Assembly (NCBI GenBank): GCA_014526335.1
Contig: JACTAT010000057.1
Coordinates: 172,853 to 236,852 of the forward strand
Source: Chrysaora quinquecirrha
Lineage: Eukaryota; Cnidaria; Scyphozoa; Semaeostomeae; Pelagiidae
DNA: 64,000 nucleotides
Direction: 5' to 3'
This document shows, piece by piece, positions 45,601-54,305 of this stretch. The notes under the pieces are model-generated. The model had not been told where the DNA came from. It saw only the letters and a list, made by a program, of their open reading frames with translations, and ran no database searches. Position numbers and translations under genes: made by a program. Numbering within the stretch: the first letter of the stretch is position 1; every line of letters begins with the position of its first letter.

Positions 45601-47194
45601 CTGTTATCTGTCCAGATCAAAACCAAAAAGCCGGTTATTTGAAAGAAAGAGTTCGTTTTCTCACTTGGACTCTTCAATTAATTTTATTGATCTTCTCGCA
45701 ACCTGATTGGTGTTTAAAACACAATGCCAACCCAGCAGCACTTTCTGATTGATGCATTTTGATCCGCATCCGGGTATGAATTCCGCGTTTTTCTAGTGGT
45801 TCGGTCTGTTTCTGACGTTTATACTCTGAGGAGTGTCATACGGAAAAAGGCTTTTAAGTATGCCCGAAAATGTTTCCGCTGCTCATAGCAATATTGATTC
45901 TTTCACTTCTTCTTTTACCTTTCCTTTTTGTTTCCTATCCCATCCTATCCTTTCTTCCTTCTTTTTTCTTCTTTCCCTTCTTTTATTTCTTCTGTCTATT
46001 CTTCATACTTTTTTCTGTTCTTCAATATTCCTCATTCTCCTCGCATCCTTTTCGTGCTCTTCTTCTTTTCCTATTTCTTTTCTTGTTATTCTTGCTATTT
46101 CACTCTTTTCATCTTCTCAAAATAGAAACAAAACTGAGCAGGAAGGATTCTAACTGCATCTGCTGTGAACAACTTAGCTACCACATCGCCGCAGCTCTGA
46201 ATTTCCTCCAAATCTTAGTCCCGGTACCCTTTGTTTTCCTCTTACTAATTTTTCATTTTTTTTCGCAGAAATATTGTAACAGATGAGGATACAACGAAAG
46301 AGAGTATAGATGACATCATTAAACATCATCACGAGGTTCAAGAGAAAGTAGCCGAAGAAATGATTAAAATGGCGCAGAATATGAAACACACATCGATAGC
46401 TGCAAGCAACATCATCAAAGCCGATAAAGAGGTAAATAACAACAGTGTTCAAATATAAATAAAGTATTCAAACAAACATTCCGAACCCACATCGTAAAAG
46501 CTCTGTTATGCTCTCTTTCTCTTTGAGCTCCTCTGTCTATTAAACCCTACTCTTAAAAGCAGAAATTGTAAATAAATGTCTCCTCTCTTTTTGACATTTG
46601 AAGTAAGCGCCCCCTTTCTATCAAGGACAAGGACCGCATTTGTTGACTACTGACTTGATACTAAACGAATAAAATTATGCCAAATTTAGCATGCCCCCCC
46701 CCTTCCTCTAAGTACCTTGCGGGAGGATTAAGGCTTTAACTGCAACCTTACTTGCGACGTGGAGAGGATTCCCTTACTCAGGATATCTACCATTTTCAAG
46801 AAAAATGTCGTGCCGACTCAGACCTCTTTGAAGTTTGCTTCTGAGAATTATGTCTGAAAGTTCTATGTGAACGTTCTCTAAGCATGCTGTCTGCAAATTT
46901 TCTTTGTCCATTCTCTATTTAAAGTCCCTCTGAAAATTTCTAAGAAACTTTCTATGAAATTCTCTGTCGCTATTCTAGAAGGATGAATTTCTGTCTATTT
47001 TCTTGTAGACCCTTGATACTTCAACAAAACTGGTTGAGAAAAATTTCCAAAAATTGAAAAAAGAAACGAACAAACTGGAAGAAATGAACAATCGAAAGTG
47101 TTCTTGGTGGCTATGGATAATGTTGATTATCGTTTGCGTAGTTTTTATTTTAATGATTTTGTTTATTAAATTCTTCCCAGCTCGATCAAGGTAG
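36689..47194 (+). CDS. use1: USE1, ER-resident Qc SNARE for Golgi-to-ER transport
   Basis: Tail-anchored SNARE of the syntaxin-18 complex on the ER membrane. Coding exons: 36689-36799, 37538-37587, 40523-40601 (or its duplicate 40658-40736), 42441-42603, 43738-43780, 46269-46431, 47009-47194. All junctions are GT-AG, phases join, giving 264 residues against 259 in human. Matches in order: NFRRLLGKCESM, EWRIAKYLEAL, SKPNDEVFREYERKVDFLQG, CSSSKLRAYQQL, KGRYHMEMRKDLLG, the SNARE motif (HHHEVQEKVAEEMIKMAQNM to about residue 233) and a tail anchor WWLWIMLIIVCVVFILMILF before a short lumenal end. The start is the first in-frame ATG and gives the family N-terminus. Introns 1, 2 and 5 hold transposons and a 2-kb polypyrimidine stretch. 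The odd feature is the doubled exon 3. Confidence 0.95.
37204..37409. mobile_element. hAT-type MITE with intact 8-bp target duplication
   Basis: Ends CCAGGGTGCATTCCATG and CATGGAATGCACCCTGG are perfect inverted copies. TGTAAGTG flanks both sides (37196-37203 and 37410-37417). The 8-bp duplication and CAGGG-type ends indicate hAT. It lies in USE1 intron 1, about 130 bp before exon 2. Confidence 0.88.
38690..38860 (-). mobile_element. retrozyme-like element, copy 2
   Basis: Shares with 26524-26685 the order TTTCGGCTATGTTGAGCC, CTTCTTCAGC, CCATACATAT and TTGTCATGAA. Flanking words AGATTTTTCGACAAGTGGCA (38646) and AGATTTTTCCACAAGTGGCA (38866) repeat on either side, so the insertion or a tandem duplication doubled its surroundings. 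It lies in USE1 intron 2. Confidence 0.6.
38786..38860 (-). ncRNA. hammerhead-ribozyme-like fold
   Basis: On the minus strand: TTGTGT-T (candidate cleavage), GCCAT...ATGGC as stem I (5 bp, with a G-G mismatch at the base), CTGAAGA, GGCT-CAACAT-AGCC as stem II, GAAA, then CACGA pairing back to TTGTG with the last A of GAAA pairing to T (6 bp, one G-U). These are the conserved elements of a hammerhead in the right order. One extra A sits between CTGAAGA and stem II, where active ribozymes have a G-C pair, so activity is doubtful. Confidence 0.4.
39970..40220. mobile_element. Tc1/mariner-type MITE, copy 2
   Basis: Left end TACACTTTTTTTAATA and right end TTGCTTATTAAAAAAGTGTATA-type word match 29869-30265, including internal CAGCCCTCAAAG (inverse of CTTTGAGGGCTG). 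It lies in USE1 intron 2. Confidence 0.65.
40658..40736 (+). CDS. use1: duplicate of USE1 exon 3
   Basis: A second copy of the 79-nt exon at 40523-40601, with its own acceptor (TTATTAG) and donor (GTAAGT). It encodes PNDEVFREYKRKVDFLQGVV then RTEKI. It differs from the first copy by three residues: E to K, Q to R and N to K. Each copy is 1 + 78 nt, so using either keeps frame, while using both shifts it. The duplication covers about 135 bp and includes flanking intron. Confidence 0.9.
41225..41416 (+). pseudogene. Penelope-like element reverse transcriptase fragment
   Basis: The frame reads LFINVPLDETIGIRTNALHR, GELVSPPF and SVEFSFNNEMYRQ before a stop. This is the segment that precedes the catalytic block in Penelope-like reverse transcriptases (NVPL-ETI, ALYRGEL-PPF, FSFN--MYRQ). 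The catalytic YADD part and the GIY-YIG domain are absent. It lies in USE1 intron 3. Assignment from remembered family pattern. Confidence 0.72.
43985..46130 (+). repeat. 2-kb polypyrimidine region with a 197-bp triplication
   Basis: Almost continuous C and T on the plus strand from 43985 to 45520, then again 45895-46130; the promoter-like copy B splits the two parts. Within it a 197-bp unit starting ATATGCTCTTTTCTTT repeats at 44623, 44820 and 45017. Hydrophobic open frames (poly-Phe/Leu/Ser) on the plus strand and poly-Arg/Glu frames on the minus strand are composition artefacts. It fills most of USE1 intron 5. Confidence 0.93.
45640..45850 (+). promoter_or_regulatory. promoter-like dispersed module, copy B
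   Basis: Repeats copy A in order: TTCTCACTTGGACTCTTCAA, CCTGATTGGTGTTTAAAAC, TTCTGATTGATGCATTT, GGGTATGAATTCCGCG (TATA degenerate) and TTCGGTCTGTTTCTGACG. It lies in USE1 intron 5, inside the polypyrimidine region. Confidence 0.5.
46740..46850 (-). repeat. dispersed repeat, copy 1
   Basis: The minus strand carries GAAAATGGTAGATATC then AGTAAGGGAATCCTCTCCAC. The same order occurs at 53400-53485 on the plus strand. No coding capacity. It lies in USE1 intron 6. Confidence 0.7.
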
Positions 47195-49619
47195 GTCTCA
47201 ATTGCTATATTTTATATTTTATTTTTCTACCTATATTATTTCACCTATCATTTAAGTGACACATGTTTGTCCAAAAGACGAGAGATTGTCTCAAAGCATT
47301 TCTTATATTATTTTTATCTTTATTAATTCATTGTGAATGAACGAAAACAGTTGTATTTCCTCAAATTGCATTAGGTAAATTTGGGAGCGTAATTGTAGTA
47401 AGTTTTGAAATAAGATGAAATCAACAATGATTTTTCAGGGATTTTTTGGAGATTGTCATGCAATTTTTCTGTTATCGCCATATGTCATGTTCTGACTATG
47501 AAAAACATTTTTGGATTGTCGAGGAAAAAGCTAGGTGTGGTGTGATCATCTCTGTCGCAAAAAATTTAAGTTTGTACTTCTGATCTTAAAGGAAGAGATT
47601 CATGAGATAAATTAGCGTACGGTAGCACAGGATAGCATTGAATAACTACAAGGGTCCCTTGTAGATACTAAGAAATTGAAATCTGTGAAATATATCAAAA
47701 TAGTTGAGGTTGGCGTTCGATAGCGTTTTCAACTGGGCTGAGTTCATTACTGTTACAGAATTTTTAATTGAGCATACAGCTATTCAATTCAATAGTAAAA
47801 ATGGGAGAAAATGTCATTCTTTCCGCCACTTACCTTATGGTCTCCGATCCTCTGGAAGTTTTAGATTGTCTAGAAACGATGTTCGTTCGACCTATCGGTG
47901 TTGTTGCTTCATATATCCTGGAGGAACACAGGCACTGTATTACTTGTTCTCCTATACTTGCTAAACCAGTCCCTCACTTCGCTGTTGTTGTTGTTGTCCA
48001 AAGCAACTCCACTCCAGATAACGTATGTGCAGTACAGCGGTGGTTGTGCAGTACACCGGTGGTTGTGTAGTACATCAGAAAGATATCATCAGTACAGCGG
48101 AGGGCCATCATCAGTACAGCGGAGGGCTATCATCAGCATGGCGGAGGGATATCATCTGTACGGCGGAGGGATACCATGAGTACAGTGGTGGATGTTCAGT
48201 ACAGCGGTGGGATGATATCCCTCTGCTGTACTGCACAACCACCGCTGTATTGCACATACGTTATGGGGGGTGAACTCGAGAGATTTTAATAGCAGCTCTG
48301 TTATTAGGGACCTATCAGTTCTAAAAGGAGCATAACGGAAACGCGTGTAGCGAGTTTACCCGCAGAAAGCGGCACCTGATCATCATTTCGGTCTGTAATT
48401 TCAACGTAGATGCTGTCAATTTGGGAAGTCTATGAACAAGTATTCGCCTTAAGACCTAAGAAACACGATCTTTTGCATGATTAAAGATATTTTTATCCTT
48501 GCACTTCGATAAATGTATCTTTTGAGTTATCTATATTGAAAAATTCATTTCTCTGAACAGCACGGGGCTTTTATAGATGCCAAATTATGGATTGGACAGC
48601 ACTGAAATTGCCAGAAACGAGAATGATTTCTATCTCCGCCCTCCGATAAATGTATTTTTTTAATTATCTGTGTACAGTTTTCTTGAAAACTAATCTTCTT
48701 CTCCAGCGTGGTGCTTTTTCGAAGATAAGAAAAACTGGACATGCGCGCTGGATTACCACATGTTCTGCTGCTTTGCTTTTTCTTATCTTAGCGTAATAAC
48801 GAGTTTCCCTTGAAAGAGATGATTACATTGTTTCATAATCCTGCTAAATAGATCTTAAGCCTGGCTTGTACAGTTCTGCAAAGAGCTTTATGGACCAGCT
48901 GCCTGTAAGGAAAAGGACAGTAATATAGGTTGAAGAAAAAACATATGGTACAAGCTGATTACGTATTGAAATACTTTCTAATTGTAACCGCGGCACTTTT
49001 ATCTTTCGATACCTGACAACAAGTTTTCTGTCTTCATTCTGGTTCATCCTGCTCTCACAGAAGAACAGATGCTTTAAGAAAAGCCTTGGATACAGATTCA
49101 AAGACAAATTTCAACAGGTAACTGCAGTATTTGCAATGTACAGATTCATTTGATTTGATTTATGGTATGTACTTTTTGCACATTGTTGCAACTCTTTGTA
49201 TATTCGCAGGCATCGAAAACGTTAGTCTTTTCGATATCTGTCGGGAGAATGACAGATTTCGGAGGCTGCGAGACTATCCAACTTGAGTGCTGGAAAGCTT
49301 CGCAGGCCACCTTTTTCCAAATCCCCATTTTTTCAGAAGGAAACTAAAGACTTTACCTGCAGAAAACATCAAGAATGTCTGAACCAAAGGAACATCACAC
49401 CGGATGATTTTCAAAGACGACAACAGCCGAGGGCAATGAAAATAATAGTTTTTGTAGTTGGTGGCTGTACTTGCTACTTCAAATACTTGTTTGGTAGATG
49501 TAATTGCTGCTCCGAACAATTTTTTGGTTTATTGATTCTAAACACATCTCTTGCCCGGATATTCATGTTGCTTCTGAGTCCCGTTTTTGTCAGTGCAATT
49601 GTTGGTGCGATAACTAGTC
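47195..49619. other. intergenic DNA between USE1 and the minisatellite
   Basis: Holds the MITE at 48018-48264 and a remnant repeat at 48290-48345 (shared with 18280-18350). Open frames at 47704-48070 and 49283-49630 are not recognised. Several acceptor- and donor-like sites at 48870-49210 could belong to an unidentified gene, but no model joins them. Confidence 0.4.
48018..48264. mobile_element. palindromic MITE, GTATGTGCAGTAC family, copy 2
   Basis: Ends TAACGTATGTGCAGTACAG and the inverse CTGTATTGCACATACGTTA. The arms repeat GTACAGCGGAGGG and ATATCATC words. Same family as 7901-8115. Confidence 0.78.
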
Positions 49620-51525
49620 TGTTTCATTGATATACTTTTCCATTTGAAACACTTTTCTCTTTCGTAAACATACTTTTCCGTTTGAAACACTTATTTGTTT
49701 CATTGGCATACTGTCTGTTTGAAATACTTTTTTTATTGATATAATTTTCCGTTTGAAACGCTTGTCTGTTTCATAGATATACTTTCCGTTTGAAACGCTT
49801 GTCTCTTTCATAGATATACTTTCCGTTTGAAACACTTGTCTCTTTCATAGATATACTTTCCGTTTGAAACGCTTGTCTCTTTCATAGATATACTTTCCGT
49901 TTGAAACACTTGTCTCTTTCATAGATATACTTTCCGTTTGAAACACTTGTCTCTTTCATAGATATACTTTCCGTTTGAAACGCTTGTCTCTTTCATAGAT
50001 ATACTTTCCGTTTGAAACGCTTGTCTCTTTCATAGATATACTTTCCGTTTGAAACACTTGTCTCTTTCATAGACATACTTTCCGTTTGAAACACTTGTCT
50101 CTTTCATAGATATACTTTCCGTTTGAAACACTTGTCTCTTTCATAGATATACTTTCCGTTTGAAACACTTGTCTCTTTCATAGATATACTTTCCGTTTGA
50201 AACGCTTGTCTCTTTCATAGATATACTTTCCGTTTGAAACACTTGTCTCTTTCATAGATATACTTTCCGTTTGAAACGCTTGTCTCTTTCATAGATATAC
50301 TTTCCGTTTGAAACACTTGTCTCTTTCATAGATATACTTTCCGTTTGAAACGCTTGTCTCTTTCATAGATATACTTTCCGTTTGAAACACTTGTCTCTTT
50401 CATAGATATACTTTCCGTTTGAAACACTTGTCTCTTTCATAGATATACTTTCCGTTTGAAACACTTGTCTCTTTCATAGATATACTTTCCGTTTGAAACA
50501 CTTGTCTCTTTCATAGATATACTTTCCGTTTGAAACGCTTGTCTCTTTCATAGATATACTTTCCGTTTGAAACACTTGTCTCTTTCATAGATATGCTTTC
50601 CGTTTGAAACACTTGTCTCTTTCATAGATATACTTTCCGTTTGAAACACTTGTCTCTTTCATAGATATACTTTCCGTTTGAAACACTTGTCTCTTTCATA
50701 GATATACTTTCCGTTTGAAACACTTGTCTCTTTCATAGATATACTTTCCGTTTGAAACACTTGTCTGTTTCCGTTTGAAACAATTTTGCGTTTCATGAAT
50801 ATGTTTTCCGTTTCAAACTCTTTTCTGTTTCAAAGATATAATCTGCGTTTCAAACATTTTTCTGTTTTATTGATGTATTTTCTGTTTCAAAAACTTTTCT
50901 GTTTCATAGATATACTTTCCGTTTGAAACAATTTCCTGTGTCGTTATATACTTCCTGTTTAAAACACTTGTCTGTTTCAACGATATACTTTCCGTTTCAA
51001 ACATTTTTCTGTTTCATAGATATATTTTCCGTTTGAAACACTTGTCTGTTTCATGATATACTTCTGTTTGAAACAATTTTGTGTTTCATAGATATACTTT
51101 CCGTTTGAGCACTTTTCTGTTTCAAAGATATACTTTCCGTTTGAAACAATTTCCTGTTTCGTTATATACTTTCTGTTTGAAACACTTGTCTGTTTCCATT
51201 TGAAGTAATTTTGTGTTCATGAATATATTTTCCTTTTCAAATACTTTTCTGTTTCATAGATCTACTTCCCGTTTGATATATTTTTCTGTTTTATTGATAT
51301 ACTTTCTGTTTCACACACTTGTCTGTTTCATAGATATACTTTCCGTTTGAAACACTTGTCTGTTTCATGATGTACTTCTGTTTGAAACAGTTTTGTGTTT
51401 CATGATATACTTTCTGTTTCGACCACTTTAATGTTTCATGGATATACGTTCCATTTGAACACTTTTCCATTTCAAAAATATACTTCCCGTTTGAGCACTT
51501 TTCTGTCTCAAAGATATACTTTACT
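49620..51525 (+). repeat. 37-bp minisatellite, about 27 near-perfect units plus decayed edges
   Basis: The unit contains CTTTCCGTTTGAAACACTTG followed by TCTCTTTCATAGATATA. Between about 49742 and 50765 the units are near identical, differing mainly at one site (GAAACAC or GAAACGC). From 50765 to 51525, and at 49620-49740, units are diverged and partly lost. Direct abutment of units without unique spacers rules out CRISPR. It ends about 75 bp before the acceptor of the GPCR coding exon. Confidence 0.96.
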
Positions 51526-51620
51526 TACAGTTTTGTGCAATTGTTTTCTAAGATCTATTTAGCTTTTTGTTTATTGAGTAATTTTATTTCACTTTTCGCA
51601 GGTTCTAGTTATTGTTTGCT

Positions 51621-52541
51621 ATGGGGAACGGAGTGACGTGTCTTGAATCTGGCATACTAATTAGTCGTAAAAATTACGAATCCTCAGTCTACTTAATCGT
51701 TTTTGTGTATATTTACGTCGTGTTCGCAATTTTTTCGACAGTCGCAAACGGCCTCATCATCTGCACTTTTGTATTGGCAAGAGAATTGCATGGCACATTC
51801 TACAAAATCCTCAGCTCATTATTCGTCAGTGACTTCATTACAGGATCGATAATATTTCCGTTGCTCGCGACGCTAAATGCGACATTCGCGAAACCAGACT
51901 GTAATGTCCTAATATCATGCGAATTTTTAATTCATACCGTATCATTTGCTTCGATTCTTTCCATGATGGCGATAGCTTATGATCGATATTTGCGCGCCTC
52001 AAAAAGACAGTCCTACAACTTGTATATGAAGAAGACAAAAGGGCATTTGATTATTATGGTAATTTGGTTATTCTCGCCAATAGCGGGTGTTCTAAGTACG
52101 CTAGTTTACTCGAAAATAATCGCGATATTCGCAATTCTTACAATAATTTGTATCCTTGTGTTGTATATACTAACATTAAAGAAACTGAAAGCCAACAGGA
52201 TGCAAATTAACGACAATGTCTGTGCGAGATCCTCGGTTTCTTGTCACGATCGAGGCATAAAGAGGTCATCGCGTCTCATTTTCATTCTAATAATCGCCAT
52301 GCTTCTATCCTGGTTACCTTGTATATCAATATCAATGATAAGTGGAAGCATGTTATATTCAGCCAACCAGTACTTTCTAACCGCCGTCCAGCAACTGCCT
52401 CTTCTTAGCGCCGTAACGAGTCCAGTTCTGTACTTCTGGACCAATCGCACAACCCGTCGTTGTTTCGTCGCCTTATATTATAAGTTTCGCCACCGCAAGA
52501 GACAAGCACAAGAGAACAACGTTACTGCGTTTTCGCATTGA
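51621..52541 (+). CDS. class A (rhodopsin family) G-protein-coupled receptor
   Basis: Plasma-membrane receptor, 306 residues, coding region in one exon. An acceptor (CACTTTTCGCAG) lies just upstream at 51601, so a non-coding 5' exon is likely. The first ATG in frame is 51621. Seven hydrophobic segments lie at about 23-52, 62-86, 98-126, 141-163, 165-189, 217-245 and 251-275. Landmarks: N43 in TM1, D71 in TM2, DRY at 121-123, SWLP at 230-233 in TM6, and SPVLY at 267-271 in place of NPxxY. Only a few residues separate TM4 and TM5, and that loop has no cysteine. This resembles melanocortin/cannabinoid/adenosine-type receptors, but the ligand cannot be told. The C-terminal tail is basic. Confidence 0.9.
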   Translation: MGNGVTCLESGILISRKNYESSVYLIVFVYIYVVFAIFSTVANGLIICTFVLARELHGTFYKILSSLFVSDFITGSIIFPLLATLNATFAKPDCNVLISCEFLIHTVSFASILSMMAIAYDRYLRASKRQSYNLYMKKTKGHLIIMVIWLFSPIAGVLSTLVYSKIIAIFAILTIICILVLYILTLKKLKANRMQINDNVCARSSVSCHDRGIKRSSRLIFILIIAMLLSWLPCISISMISGSMLYSANQYFLTAVQQLPLLSAVTSPVLYFWTNRTTRRCFVALYYKFRHRKRQAQENNVTAFSH

Positions 52542-54305
52542 CATTGAAGATCTGGTCCTGCTACGACCTACGAGGTTTTTGCGCTTCTATTATCACATCC
52601 TTTGAAGAACAAATTTTGATTTGTAGTGTGTGTTGTTTTATTTTCAGTAGCTACATATGAGTTTTTCACGCAGGCCTCGATGATGCTCAAGTTTGAAAGT
52701 TTGGAAGTTCGATTACGTCATCAGTGTTTTCAGAAATATAAATCGCCATCTGTTCAGTGTTCTCATAAATGTAAACATTCTTTTTTATTCGGTACATTTG
52801 AGACTGTCTTAGCATCCTGATGCTGTAAATCAAGGACTTATCGAGCAAGATGGCAAGTCAAGGATTTTTCAGGTGAGCAAGATTCCCATTGAAACAAAAG
52901 GATTTCAAAAGAGTTTTTATGAAAAACCACAGAATTCTCCACAAAGGTTGTACGAGATTCCAATGGTGAATCGCTCCTCAGCATTTTATGTGGATAGGTA
53001 GAAAAGGCTGCGTTATGAAGAAGGATTCTTATAAAGCTGACGCAAAATTGAAAGAGCTTTGACTTAACATAAGTAGTAGCTACAGATCTTTTCCGCGTCA
53101 TAGGATCACTGATAAAGGGATATTTAGTTGCGTTAAAATCTAGAAAATTGAAGTAATGTGAACTGAATAGTGTGAGTTTCTGGGGTTTCTAGTCTTAAGA
53201 TGCTTTTCAGTTTTTGAACATAAAATAATGTACGGACTTCATCCTATGGATATAAAATTTCAAGATAAATGAGTTATTGTTTTGTTTTTTTTTGTCTCTC
53301 GCAGAATTTCTTACTCTGAATTCCTTACTATTGGCTAGCTAACAGAGGCCCATGGACTAGTTAACTCGCGCAAACAGCTTGCATTTAAACCTAATAGACC
53401 TTTTCAAAGTGGTCTGGGTTGGCGCGAAATTTTCTGGAAAATGGTAGACATATTCAGTAAGGGAATCCTCTCCACGTGCAAAGACCAAATTAACGGTCGT
53501 TTCGGGAGAGATATTTCAGTAAATTTTGCTTCAAATTCAAGTTTGATAGGAAATAAAGTGAAAGAAGGTTTTCAAGTGCCAGTTTTTCTGCTCTAGAAGG
53601 CACTTAATCAAATATTTTCCTTTTTGTGAGAATCTTATATCTTGTTTTCTGAGTTTCTGCAGATAATATTAACATTTACTGTCAAAAACTTACCAAGTCT
53701 AGCCAAGGGCATGGGTACACCTTTTGCATTTTTGACAATGTTGTTCTTGAGAACGCATTCGATGCTTTTAGTTTAAGGAGTCGGTTCATTATAGTTCATC
53801 CTCTTAAATGTCTCAAATGACCTGGAGATGAGTATTGAATCTAGCCAAGGGTATAATTGTTCAATATTTGTCTTAGCCAAGGATGCACAACTATAGAAAG
53901 TTCTCTAGTCTAGCCAAAAGGTACACTTTTCTCGTAAAAATTAGTCTAGCCAACTGTACCGCTTTGAATATGCTTGCGAGAAGACAACTACCCAAATTCG
54001 GCCGAGAATCCCCCCTCAGAAGGAAATCTTTGCCTTTATTTTTTTTCTTGTCTTACCCCTCATTACACTGTGCCACCGTGTAATAGCCATTCCATGGCAA
54101 AATTCTTCAAATTTTTTGGAAAAAAAATTCTGATCTTTTTGGCCCAAAAGAATGATCCAAGTACAGAACAGAAGAAATTGCAAATGTTGTCATAACGAGG
54201 TTTCCTCATTCAATTCAATTCAGAATCAAGACAAGTTCCAGTTGATTGAACAAAGAAAATGTTTAGAAATTACAGTGGATAGTACAGTGTAGAACAGATA
54301 AAAAC
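52542..54305. other. intergenic DNA between the GPCR and DDX59
   Basis: Includes the dispersed repeat at 53400-53485 and a run of AGTCTAGCCAA-like words at about 53697, 53841, 53910 and 53944. No gene recognised. Frames of 60-87 codons here lack context. Confidence 0.45.
53393..53485 (+). repeat. dispersed repeat, copy 2
   Basis: Carries CAAAGTGGTCTGGGTTGGCG, GAAAATGGTAGACAT and AGTAAGGGAATCCTCTCCAC, matching 46740-46850 in reverse orientation. Confidence 0.7.

Noticed and set aside
43859..45752. Long hydrophobic or Arg/Glu-rich open frames
   Set aside because: Pure composition effect of the polypyrimidine strand, inside the USE1 intron.
47768..48070. Frame starting MGENVILSATYLMVSDPLEV
   Set aside because: Looks protein-like for about 60 residues but runs into the MITE at 48018 and matches no family I know.
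49283..49630. Possible Sec1/Munc18-like exon
   Set aside because: The only likeness is IVFVVGGCT, resembling a short strand motif of that family; the surrounding residues do not align and flanking exons could not be joined.
49742..50765. CRISPR-like array
   Set aside because: The 37-bp units follow each other directly with no unique spacers and the DNA is animal; it is a minisatellite.
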